The notes under the pieces were generated by a model. It worked only from the letters and a program-made list of their open reading frames with translations. It was not told the DNA's origin and ran no database searches. From NCBI GenBank assembly GCA_001513285.1, contig LFTI01000060.1, positions 1 to 55,046 of the forward strand: 55,046 nucleotides of DNA, given 5' to 3'. How positions within the stretch are numbered: position 1 is the first letter of the stretch; each line of letters starts with the position of its first letter. The translations under genes were made by a program, and so were the position numbers. This document shows, in pieces, positions 25,059 to 33,296 of this stretch. The stretch comes from Rikenellaceae bacterium DTU049 (GTDB lineage Bacteria > Bacteroidota > Bacteroidia > Bacteroidales > DTU049).

Positions 25059-26930
25059 ATGAAAAAATATTGGTTTTCATTTTTATTATTTGTTTGTCCT
25101 TTGTTAATATTTTCTCAGGTCATAACTATTGCTGAACCCCGTTCTATGGCTAATAGTTCTGTAAAGTTTATAGGACAGAGTTACGATATCAAATATCACA
25201 GATTATACATAAATGTTAATCCCGGTTCAGGTGATATTAATGGTTATGTTTTAACAAAATTTATTCCTTTAGTAAATGCAGATACTATTGATTTCGATGC
25301 TAATAGTTGTTTGGTAATAGACTCTGTCATTTATCATGGTAATGAGGTTACATTTTCTCACAATAATAAAAAACTATTAATATCAAATTTATCATTAATT
25401 TCTCAAAATTTAGATAGCATAATAGTATATTATCATGGCACACCAGAAGCTAGCGGTTTTGGTTCATTCTATTCTTCTTCTCAGTGGTTATGGACATTGT
25501 CTGAACCATATGGTGCTCCAGATTGGTGGCCATGCAAAAATGACTTAAGTGACAAAATAGATTCTATAGATATTTTTATAGAACATCCATCCAGTTATGT
25601 AGCAGTAGCAAATGGATTAGAACAAGCCACAATAGATTTAGGTAATAGCAGAACTTTAACTCATTGGAAACATAAATATCCAATAGCAACTTATTTAGTA
25701 GCTATTGCTGTTGCTCCATATCAATACTTTGACACTAATGTTACACTACGAGATGGTGATTTGAGAATAGATAATTATGTGTTGAGCTCTGCATATAACA
25801 ATGCACAAAATGCAATGACAAATTTTAGTAAAGTAATTAAATTTTATGATTCATTAATAGCTCCTTATCCATTTATGAATGAGCGATATGGACATGTGCA
25901 TTTCGGATGGGGCGGTGGCATGGAACACCAAACAGTGAGCTTTGTTGGTAGTTTCGATTATGAACTTTTAGCACATGAATTGTTACATCAATGGTATGGA
26001 GATGCCGTTACTTGTGGTTCCTGGCACGATATATGGCTGAATGAAGGATTTGCTACATATTTCACTGCATTATCTCAAGAGAAATTTTTTCCTCAAGATT
26101 TTACAAATTGGAAAGACAATTCTATAAATTTTATTACATATTTGCCATGTGGGTCAGTATATGTGTATGATACTACTTCTGTAGATAGAATATTTAGTTC
26201 TCGCCTCAGCTATAGAAAAGCTGCCTATGTACTACATATGCTTAGATGGGTCTTAGGTGATGATTTATTTTTTAATGGGACAAGACAATATTATGAAACA
26301 TATAAATATAGCTATGCAAAGACCGAGGATTTCAAAAATGTAATGGAGCAAATAGCTGATACATCTTTAACCGAATTTTTTAATGATTGGATTTATGGAG
26401 AAGGATATCCCAAGTATACTTTTTATGTAAACGAAATAGATAATAATAGTTTCAGGATAACTGTACATCAAGAAGCATCATTCATAGCTAGTGATTTCTT
26501 CGAAATGCCACTTCCTTTTTTATTATCTTATAATTCTACTAATGATACTACTATAATCTTAAATAATAATTCTCAAGACCAAGAATTTATAATCCATTTA
26601 CCTATGCCAGACAATATTACTTTTGATCCACTAAAGTGGATATTAACTAATAATCCAACATTTATTGTAGATATTCAACAATATAATAATTTAAATTTGA
26701 CAATTTATCCTAATCCTGCTTATGATATTTTAACTATTGAGAATAAAAATAGAAAAGATTTCACTATGACTTTTACAGATTTATTGACAAAAAATGTAAT
26801 ATTTAATGAAAACATTGCCGCAAATACTACTAAGAAAATAGATATTTCTAATTTAGCTCCTGGTAGTTATTTGATTATTTTTAAAACAGAGAAAAATCAA
26901 ATTGTTTCTAAGAAGTTTATTAAACAATAA
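25059..26930 (+). CDS. Secreted M1-family metallopeptidase with T9SS sorting domain
   Basis: The 623-residue protein starts with a signal peptide (ends near FSQ, residue 20). The M1 aminopeptidase core has the exopeptidase-like GGGMEHQT motif and the zinc site H306-E307-x2-H310 with E329 eighteen residues later (WLNEGFATY). Relatives cleave N-terminal residues from peptides. Residues ~550-623 (YPNPAYDILTIEN to KKFIKQ) form a type A sorting domain for type IX secretion, so the enzyme is predicted at the cell surface. It follows kdsA by two bases. Its last codons overlap the end of kdsB by 11 bases. Confidence 0.9.
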   Translation: MKKYWFSFLLFVCPLLIFSQVITIAEPRSMANSSVKFIGQSYDIKYHRLYINVNPGSGDINGYVLTKFIPLVNADTIDFDANSCLVIDSVIYHGNEVTFSHNNKKLLISNLSLISQNLDSIIVYYHGTPEASGFGSFYSSSQWLWTLSEPYGAPDWWPCKNDLSDKIDSIDIFIEHPSSYVAVANGLEQATIDLGNSRTLTHWKHKYPIATYLVAIAVAPYQYFDTNVTLRDGDLRIDNYVLSSAYNNAQNAMTNFSKVIKFYDSLIAPYPFMNERYGHVHFGWGGGMEHQTVSFVGSFDYELLAHELLHQWYGDAVTCGSWHDIWLNEGFATYFTALSQEKFFPQDFTNWKDNSINFITYLPCGSVYVYDTTSVDRIFSSRLSYRKAAYVLHMLRWVLGDDLFFNGTRQYYETYKYSYAKTEDFKNVMEQIADTSLTEFFNDWIYGEGYPKYTFYVNEIDNNSFRITVHQEASFIASDFFEMPLPFLLSYNSTNDTTIILNNNSQDQEFIIHLPMPDNITFDPLKWILTNNPTFIVDIQQYNNLNLTIYPNPAYDILTIENKNRKDFTMTFTDLLTKNVIFNENIAANTTKKIDISNLAPGSYLIIFKTEKNQIVSKKFIKQ

Positions 26931-26938
26931 ACTTCTTA
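26909..26938. terminator. Hairpin shared by two convergent coding ends
   Basis: A perfect 13-bp stem (26909-26921 with 26926-26938) and loop AAAC lies across the overlapping 3' ends of the peptidase and kdsB genes. It could act as a terminator in both directions, although no long T-tract follows. Confidence 0.5.
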
Positions 26939-27666
26939 ATATTCTGTAAATCCTCAGGAGTGTCTATACTTATACTTTTATAATCTGTATCCATCACATA
27001 AATGCTATAGCCATTGTCTAACCATCTGAGTTGTTCTAATTTTTCAGTCTCTTCTAGCAATGTAGGTTTTAGCTTAGTTAATTCATTGAGAATAACTTTT
27101 TCATAAACATAAATGCCAATATGCTTTTTATAAGGATATGCATTTAACCATTCCTTGCAATCTAAATCTCTATTGTATGGAATAATAGAACGACTGAAAT
27201 ATAAAGCTTTACTATTGAGATCTGTAGTGATTTTAATATTATTAGGAGAGAATAATTCATCAAAATTCTCAAAAGACGACGCTGCAGTGGCTAATTTGAT
27301 ATTTTTATCTGAAACAAAATCTATTAAATCATCTATCAATTTAGAAGAAATAAAAGGTTCATCCCCTTGAATATTAATGATATAGTCATTATTGGGAATA
27401 TTCAAAATATTTGCAGCCTCATTTACACGTTCGGTACCATTTCTATGATTCACATCAGTAATTATAGCATTGTATCCAAAATTATTTACAACATTATAGA
27501 TACGATTATCGTCGGTAGCCACATAAATGTTTTTAATTTTACTTTTAGATACATTATTTAATACATGAATGATCATCGGTAATCCATCAATTTGTGCTAA
27601 TGGTTTACCTACAAAGCGAGTGCTTCCATACCTAGCTGGTATTATTGCCCAAAAATTATTCATCAT
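26920..27666 (-). CDS. kdsB: 3-deoxy-manno-octulosonate cytidylyltransferase
   Basis: The 248-residue enzyme activates Kdo as CMP-Kdo for lipid A core assembly. The N-terminus IIPARYGSTRFVGKPLAQIDGLPMI is the CMP-sugar synthetase nucleotide-binding motif, and INIQGDEPFI and the YFSRSIIPYNRD block are KdsB-specific. The length is normal. It converges on and overlaps the peptidase gene, so kdsD, kdsA and kdsB lie together although on two strands. Confidence 0.95.
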   Translation of the reverse strand: MMNNFWAIIPARYGSTRFVGKPLAQIDGLPMIIHVLNNVSKSKIKNIYVATDDNRIYNVVNNFGYNAIITDVNHRNGTERVNEAANILNIPNNDYIINIQGDEPFISSKLIDDLIDFVSDKNIKLATAASSFENFDELFSPNNIKITTDLNSKALYFSRSIIPYNRDLDCKEWLNAYPYKKHIGIYVYEKVILNELTKLKPTLLEETEKLEQLRWLDNGYSIYVMDTDYKSISIDTPEDLQNIKKFIV

Positions 27667-27681
27667 TTTATAATATTATTA

Positions 27682-27689
27682 CAAAGGTA
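27682..27689 (-). promoter_or_regulatory. -7 box of kdsB
   Basis: TACCTTTG on the minus strand, 15 bases before ATG 27666, in a 73-bp gap shared with the divergent hydrolase promoter. Confidence 0.5.
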
Positions 27690-27723
27690 ATTGATTTTTT
27701 TCATCAGTATAATATGCAATTAT

Positions 27724-27731
27724 TACTTTTG
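27724..27731 (+). promoter_or_regulatory. -7 box of the serine hydrolase gene
   Basis: TACTTTTG ends eight bases before ATG 27740, implying a leader of only a few bases. Confidence 0.5.
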
Positions 27732-27739
27732 CAATAAAA

Positions 27740-28858
27740 ATGAATATTTTGAAAAAAGGAATAATTTTATCTACTATAGCCTTTACTCTAAATAGCTGCT
27801 ATTTTGGCAGAATGGTTGTTTATAATGTAGCTGACATAAATGATTATAAAAAATTTCCTCAGATGCTCATACACACTAAAGATCCTCACCCACTGAAAAT
27901 TAATTATATATCTCCTAGTGATAATTGGTTCTCACCAGACTTTTTTTTAAAGAAAAATAAATTTAAAAATATTAATACATTCATAGATATGCTTCAGGTG
28001 AGCGAAACAAATGCTTATTTAATTTTAAAACATGATACTATTATTTATGAATATTATGCACCTGGATATGATGCCAGCTCTATACATACATCTTTTTCAG
28101 CAAATAAAAGTGTTATAGCTCTATTACTAGGGATAGCAATAGATGAGGGATATATAAATAGTGTAGATGATCCGATTACTAAATATATTAGCGATTTTGA
28201 GGATAAAAATATGAGTAATGTTACCCTTAGACATTTATTAGATATGAAGTCTGGATTAAAATTCGATGAAAATTATTTTAATCCTTTTGCAGAAATTGGT
28301 AAATATTATTATGGTAATAATCTAAAAGGGAAAATTCGTAAATTAAAATTAATTAAAGAACCTGGAGGAGAATATAAATATCAGAGTGTCAATACTTTAT
28401 TGATAGGATTAGCTATAGAGAATGCCACAGGCACTCCATTGTATCAATACTATGAAACTAAATTGTGGCAACCTCTACATATGGAATATGATGCTACTTT
28501 AAATGTAGATGATACAAAGAATCTTACGGCAAAAGCTTTTTGTGGTTTAAATGCGAGAGCCAGAGATTACGCTAAAATTGGATTAGTTTGTTTGAATAAG
28601 GGTAATTATATGGGTAATCAGATAATACCTGAGAAATGGATTAATGAAATAATGGATGTAGAACAGCCTATAGATGGAGAGATATCTTATCATTATCATT
28701 GGAGAATAGATGCAGATGGTAATTTGATGGCAGTAGGTCTTTTAGGACAATATATTTGCATAAGCTATAAAAATGATTTGGTTATTGTACGATTAGGAGC
28801 AAAGGAAGGTGATATCAATTGGAAAGGCTATATGAGATACCTAGCCAATAATATTTAA
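27740..28858 (+). CDS. Beta-lactamase-fold serine hydrolase lipoprotein
   Basis: The 372-residue protein has a leader with a lipobox (TLNSC, C20), so it is probably lipid-anchored. The class C beta-lactamase/DD-peptidase fold shows S120-A-N-K123 as the S-x-x-K nucleophile motif in SFSANKSVIALLLG, the LRHLLDMKSGL block that follows in this family, and Y214-Q-S216 as the second motif. Members hydrolyse esters, amides or D-amino-acid peptides; the substrate cannot be told. It is a single-gene unit. Confidence 0.87.
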   Translation: MNILKKGIILSTIAFTLNSCYFGRMVVYNVADINDYKKFPQMLIHTKDPHPLKINYISPSDNWFSPDFFLKKNKFKNINTFIDMLQVSETNAYLILKHDTIIYEYYAPGYDASSIHTSFSANKSVIALLLGIAIDEGYINSVDDPITKYISDFEDKNMSNVTLRHLLDMKSGLKFDENYFNPFAEIGKYYYGNNLKGKIRKLKLIKEPGGEYKYQSVNTLLIGLAIENATGTPLYQYYETKLWQPLHMEYDATLNVDDTKNLTAKAFCGLNARARDYAKIGLVCLNKGNYMGNQIIPEKWINEIMDVEQPIDGEISYHYHWRIDADGNLMAVGLLGQYICISYKNDLVIVRLGAKEGDINWKGYMRYLANNI

Positions 28859-28948
28859 TAAACTTTTTCAATTGAGAGTCAATTAAATAATAATTTTTTA
28901 TAAGTAGAATTTTAACTAAAAACTTTGATAAACTATAAAATAATTTTT

Positions 28949-28993
28949 AAGTCAAGTATAAAAACTTTTATCAACAGCTTCTATACTTGACTT
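28949..28993. terminator. Inverted repeat after the serine hydrolase gene
   Basis: Exact 12-bp arms (AAGTCAAGTATA and its complement) separated by 21 bases. No T-tract follows, so termination is only possible. The rest of the 326-bp gap 28859-29184 shows no gene; short open frames there look like noise. Confidence 0.45.
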
Positions 28994-29150
28994 GCATCCC
29001 TATAAATCTTTTCTTATATTTTGTTACTATTTAAAAAAATTTTTTATTTTCTATAGTCTAATTTTTATGACAATGGCATCGATTCCCTATATTTCAAAAA
29101 TTTATAACATTGATTATTATCAATTTTTTTATTTTTTACTGTGTTTTTTT

Positions 29151-29158
29151 TATTTTTG
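29151..29158 (+). promoter_or_regulatory. -7 box of dsbD
   Basis: TATTTTTG, 26 bases before ATG 29185; it lies downstream of the alternative start at 29110 and so supports 29185. Confidence 0.45.
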
Positions 29159-29184
29159 TAAAATTATTAAAAATACTATCTTTT

Positions 29185-31206
29185 ATGTTTAAAAAGATAT
29201 TTTTCTTTTTGTTGATTCCTATTTTTATATTTGGTCAGGAACCTGTTACATGGAGTTATGAAGTTAAAAAAATATCTACTGATGAAGCGAATATTATTTT
29301 TAATGCTTATATAGAAGATGGTTGGTGCTTATATTCATTAAAAACTAAAGGTGCTTTACCTGGAGAGTTTATTTTTGAAGAAAATCCTGCCTATAAATTG
29401 ATAGGAAATACTACAGAATCACCTAAACCAAAATCAAAATATGAGCCAGATTTAGGAGCTACTACAACTTTTTTTGAAGGGGAAGCTACTTTTACTCAAA
29501 AAATTAAAATTTTAAAACCAGAAAAATTTAATATTGAAGTATATTATTCAGGTCAAGCATGTTTACATGATGGTATGTGTGTAATGGTAAAAAATGCTTT
29601 TGCTATACCTATTGATGGATCTCAATATACACCTCAGCTCTCCAATATTCCTATACCTGAAGATGACACTAATGAACAGAATAATTTACTTACAAACGAA
29701 GATTCAAATAAATTAGATAATAGAATTGATACTTCTAAATTTACAAAAATATTTGGTATAAATCCGTTAGATTCAGCTTTGCAAGCTTATAACGAGCAAT
29801 ATCTAGTCGAAAAATCTGAGAGCAAAACTTCTGATAGATCTCTATGGGGCATTTTTCTTGCCGGCATTTTAGGTGGATTAGTAGCACTAGTTACCCCATG
29901 CGTATGGCCGATGATACCGCTTACTGTTAGCTTTTTTATTAAAAGAAATAAAAGGAAAGGCATCAAAGATGCTACTATTTATGGTCTCTCTATTATCATT
30001 ATTTATGTATCTTTAGGACTTTTAATAACTTTAATTTTCGGTGCTAATGCTTTAAATGCTTTATCTACTAATCCATGGTTTAATGTATTTTTCTTCTTAT
30101 TATTATTGGTTTTTGCTATAGCATTTTTGGGAGGTTTTGATTTGACCTTACCTAGTTCTTGGGTTAATGCAATGGATAGAAGGGCAGAAAAAGCTACAGG
30201 ATTATTTAGTATCTTTTTCATGGCTTTCACACTAGTACTTGTGTCGTTTAGTTGTACTGGACCCATAATAGGAACTTTACTCGTAGAAGCTATTACTGAG
30301 GGGTACCTAGCACCATTTATTGGTATGTTAGGATTTTCTATAGCTTTAGCTTTGCCATTTACTCTTTTTGCTTTATTCCCACAACTGATTTCTAATTTGC
30401 CTAAATCTGGTGGATGGATGAACACTGTAAAAGTTACTCTTGGTTTTATTGAGTTATTTTTTGCTTTTAAATTTTTATCTGTCGCCGATTTAGCTAGTCA
30501 TTGGGGTATTTTAGATAGAGAAATTTTTATAGTTATTTGGGTAGCTATAGCTTTTATTATGGGTTTATATTTCCTTGACGTTATCAGATTCAAAGGGGAA
30601 GAAAAAAAGCAACATTTGAGCGTGATAAGATTTTTCTTAGCTCTTATTTCTTTCGCATTTACTTTTTATCTAATCCCAGGACTTTGGGGAGCTCCTTTAA
30701 AAGGAGTATCAGCTTTTCTACCACCTATTTATACTCAAGATTTTAATATTAATGAGCAACATGTGAAAGCCGATTACAAAGATTTAATTCCTGCCATTGA
30801 GTTTGCTCGCAATGTTAATAAACCTCTATTGATAGATTTTAGTGGTTATGGTTGCGTTAATTGTAGAGAAATGGAAGCTAGTGTATGGACAGATCCCAAG
30901 GTCAAAGATTTCCTTGAAAACAATTTTGTCCTGGTATCTCTTTATGTTGACGACAAAACATTACTTTCTCCTGAGCAAAGCATTACTATTGAAGATGGTA
31001 ATGTCAAAACGAAACTACGCACTGTTGGTGATAAATGGAGCTTCTTAGAATTTTCTTTAGTTAAAAGACAATCTCAACCTATGTATGTTATCATAGATCA
31101 TAATGGTAGAATATTAAATGAGTTGTATGGTTATAATAAAAATCCTAATAAATTTCTGGAATGGTTACAAGAAGGCTTAGAAAAATATAATCTTTCTAAT
31201 AGATAA
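29185..31206 (+). CDS. dsbD: Thiol:disulfide interchange protein DsbD
   Basis: From ATG 29185 the protein has 673 residues and begins with a signal peptide (MFKKIFFFLLIPIFIFGQ). It passes electrons from cytoplasmic thioredoxin to periplasmic reductases. All three domains are seen: an N-terminal domain with the C126/C132 pair in GQACLHDGMC, a membrane domain with C239 (TPCVWPMIP) and C357 (SFSCTGPIIG), and a C-terminal thioredoxin domain with C557-V-N-C560. An in-frame ATG at 29110 would add 25 residues before the signal peptide and precede the promoter box, so it is rejected. Confidence 0.93.
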   Translation: MFKKIFFFLLIPIFIFGQEPVTWSYEVKKISTDEANIIFNAYIEDGWCLYSLKTKGALPGEFIFEENPAYKLIGNTTESPKPKSKYEPDLGATTTFFEGEATFTQKIKILKPEKFNIEVYYSGQACLHDGMCVMVKNAFAIPIDGSQYTPQLSNIPIPEDDTNEQNNLLTNEDSNKLDNRIDTSKFTKIFGINPLDSALQAYNEQYLVEKSESKTSDRSLWGIFLAGILGGLVALVTPCVWPMIPLTVSFFIKRNKRKGIKDATIYGLSIIIIYVSLGLLITLIFGANALNALSTNPWFNVFFFLLLLVFAIAFLGGFDLTLPSSWVNAMDRRAEKATGLFSIFFMAFTLVLVSFSCTGPIIGTLLVEAITEGYLAPFIGMLGFSIALALPFTLFALFPQLISNLPKSGGWMNTVKVTLGFIELFFAFKFLSVADLASHWGILDREIFIVIWVAIAFIMGLYFLDVIRFKGEEKKQHLSVIRFFLALISFAFTFYLIPGLWGAPLKGVSAFLPPIYTQDFNINEQHVKADYKDLIPAIEFARNVNKPLLIDFSGYGCVNCREMEASVWTDPKVKDFLENNFVLVSLYVDDKTLLSPEQSITIEDGNVKTKLRTVGDKWSFLEFSLVKRQSQPMYVIIDHNGRILNELYGYNKNPNKFLEWLQEGLEKYNLSNR

Positions 31207-31239
31207 TATTTTATTTTTTTTAATGTTTTTTATCAAATT

Positions 31240-32268
31240 ATGTATGATGATAATGAAATTATAGAAGTTAATGATGAATTTTATGAACATTATAAAATAG
31301 AGGTTGATCCTGGACAATCTTTAATGCGCATAGATAAATTTTTAACTCAAAAAATCGAAAGTATTAGCAGAACAAAAATACAAAATGCTGCTGATGCAGG
31401 TTGTATTTTAGTTAATGATATTCCCAGGAAACCTAATTACAAAGTAAAGCCTGGCGATGTAATTCGTGTAATGCTACCTAATCCACCTGCTCCTAGTGAA
31501 GTTTTACCTGAGCCCATGGATTTAAATGTTGTTTATGAGGATGAGGATCTAATAATTATTAATAAACCTGCAGGTATTGTTGTGCATCCAGGTTATAATA
31601 ATTATACTGGCACTTTGCTTAATGGCCTTCTTTATTATTTTCAGAATGATCTTAAAATTGATCAATTCCCACTTTTATTACATAGAATAGATAAAAATAC
31701 AACTGGATTATTAGTTATTGCTAAAAATGAATTTGCCGAGCAATTTATTTCTAAACAATTTTTTGAACATACTGTCAGTAGGACATATATTGCTATTGTC
31801 TGGGGTGATTTAGAAAATGATGATGGAGAAATTACTGGTTATTTATCACGTGATTCGAGAGATAGAAGGATAATGGCTCTCAGTAGTAATGAGAATAATG
31901 GTAAGTATAGCCACACAAAATATAAAGTTCTCGAACGCTATGGCTTTGCCACTCTTATAGAATGTAAACTTTTCACTGGTCGTACTCATCAAATTCGTGC
32001 TCATATGAAAGCTATAGGTCATCCAATCTTTAATGACGAAGATTATGGCGGCGATAATATCATTTATATGAATTTCGGTGGTAATTTTAAGCAATTTATT
32101 TCAAATTCTTTCAAAATCTGTCAACGCCAAGCTTTGCATGCCAAAAATCTTGGATTTATTCATCCTAAAAATAATGAAGAAATATTTTTTGATAGTAACT
32201 TACCAGCAGATTTAGCTGAATTAATTGAAAAATTTAGGGCTTACACTAATGCATATAATATTTTATAA
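31240..32268 (+). CDS. rluD: Ribosomal large subunit pseudouridine synthase, RluD family
   Basis: The 342-residue enzyme has an N-terminal S4 RNA-binding domain (about residues 17-75, MRIDKFLTQKI...RTKIQNAADAG) and the RluA-type catalytic domain with HRIDKNTTGLL, where D151 is the catalytic aspartate. GRTHQIRAHMKAIGHPIFNDEDYGG is the conserved C-terminal block. The domain order is that of RluD, which modifies helix 69 of 23S rRNA; RluC-like specificity cannot be excluded. It lies 33 bases after dsbD. Confidence 0.9.
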   Translation: MYDDNEIIEVNDEFYEHYKIEVDPGQSLMRIDKFLTQKIESISRTKIQNAADAGCILVNDIPRKPNYKVKPGDVIRVMLPNPPAPSEVLPEPMDLNVVYEDEDLIIINKPAGIVVHPGYNNYTGTLLNGLLYYFQNDLKIDQFPLLLHRIDKNTTGLLVIAKNEFAEQFISKQFFEHTVSRTYIAIVWGDLENDDGEITGYLSRDSRDRRIMALSSNENNGKYSHTKYKVLERYGFATLIECKLFTGRTHQIRAHMKAIGHPIFNDEDYGGDNIIYMNFGGNFKQFISNSFKICQRQALHAKNLGFIHPKNNEEIFFDSNLPADLAELIEKFRAYTNAYNIL

Positions 32269-32275
32269 TAAATTT

Positions 32276-32294
32276 GGTTCTATAACGTTTATTG
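32276..32294. repeat. Solitary end of the inverted-repeat element family (copy C)
   Basis: GGTTCTATAACGTTTATTG, identical to the left end of element B, lies 8 bases after the rluD stop without a partner end within the gap. It is probably a remnant of an element. Confidence 0.55.
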
Positions 32295-32342
32295 GCATAA
32301 CTTTTGAGATAATAAAATCAGAAATATAAAATTGTATATATT

Positions 32343-33191
32343 ATGAATTACGTTAAAACAGCTTTTTTATTAGGTTTGATGTTTGCTCTGTTTATGGGCG
32401 TAGGTTATTTAATTGGTGGTCAGAGTGGCATGATTATAGCATTTTTCATTGCTTTAATGATGAATGGAATTTCATTTTTTTATTCTGACAAAATAGCATT
32501 ATCCATGTTTAAAGCTAAAGAAGTTAGCGAAGCTGAGGCTCCACAATTACATAGAATAGTTGATGAATTAGCTGCAGAAGCTGGCATCCCAAAACCCAAA
32601 GTATATATTTCTAACATTAATATACCAAATGCCTTCGCTACTGGTCGTAATCCAAAACATGGTGCTGTGGCAGTTACTAGAGGATTGCTCGATTTATTAG
32701 ATCAAAATGAAATAAAAGGAGTATTAGGACACGAAATAGCTCATATTGCCAATAGAGATATTCTTATTTCTTCTATAGCAGCCGTTATTGCTGGTGCTAT
32801 TTCTATGCTGGCTCGCTTAGCGTATTTTGCTAATATTTTTGGTGGAGGTAGAGATGGTGGTGGCATAGGTAATCTGCTCGCTACATTAATAATGATAATA
32901 TTGACACCTATTATAGCTATGATTATCCAATTAGCTATTTCTCGTACTAGAGAATATGCTGCCGATGAAAAAGGTGCTAAATTCGCTAGAAATCCTCTTT
33001 ATTTAGCTAATGCTCTTAAAAAAATGAATTCTTTTGCTAAAGCTAAACCTGCAACAGAACAGGAAATCAATCCTTCTGCTACTCACATGCTTATTATAAA
33101 CCCTTTCAAAAAAGGTGGTCTGCAAGCTCTCTTTTCTACTCACCCTCCTATTGAGAAAAGAATAGAAAAATTAGAAGCTATGGCTTTGTGA
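32343..33191 (+). CDS. htpX: Zinc metalloprotease HtpX
   Basis: The 282-residue membrane protease has two N-terminal helices (MNYVKTAFLLGLMFALFMG and IIAFFIALMMN), the zinc motif H130-E131-x2-H134 in GHEIAHIANRD and the third ligand region REYAADEKGA with E204. Two more hydrophobic stretches lie between. HtpX degrades damaged membrane proteins. Length and layout match the family. It stands alone downstream of rluD. Confidence 0.95.
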   Translation: MNYVKTAFLLGLMFALFMGVGYLIGGQSGMIIAFFIALMMNGISFFYSDKIALSMFKAKEVSEAEAPQLHRIVDELAAEAGIPKPKVYISNINIPNAFATGRNPKHGAVAVTRGLLDLLDQNEIKGVLGHEIAHIANRDILISSIAAVIAGAISMLARLAYFANIFGGGRDGGGIGNLLATLIMIILTPIIAMIIQLAISRTREYAADEKGAKFARNPLYLANALKKMNSFAKAKPATEQEINPSATHMLIINPFKKGGLQALFSTHPPIEKRIEKLEAMAL

Positions 33192-33279
33192 TTTTATTTG
33201 TTTATTTCTTATTATACTATAAGCTTAGAATATATGAGTTGTCATATGTTTATCTGATATTTATTTTCTAAAATTTTAT

Positions 33280-33287
33280 TAAATTTG
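33280..33287 (+). promoter_or_regulatory. -7 box of the MORN-like repeat gene
   Basis: TAAATTTG ends nine bases before ATG 33297. Confidence 0.5.
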
Positions 33288-33296
33288 TAATAAAAA

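Noticed and set aside
29110-29184. Longer start for dsbD
   Set aside because: It would precede the promoter box at 29151 and place 25 residues before a complete signal peptide.
28992-29192. 66-codon open frame before dsbD
   Set aside because: AT-rich, Phe/Tyr/Ile-rich, no start signal and overlapping the dsbD promoter.
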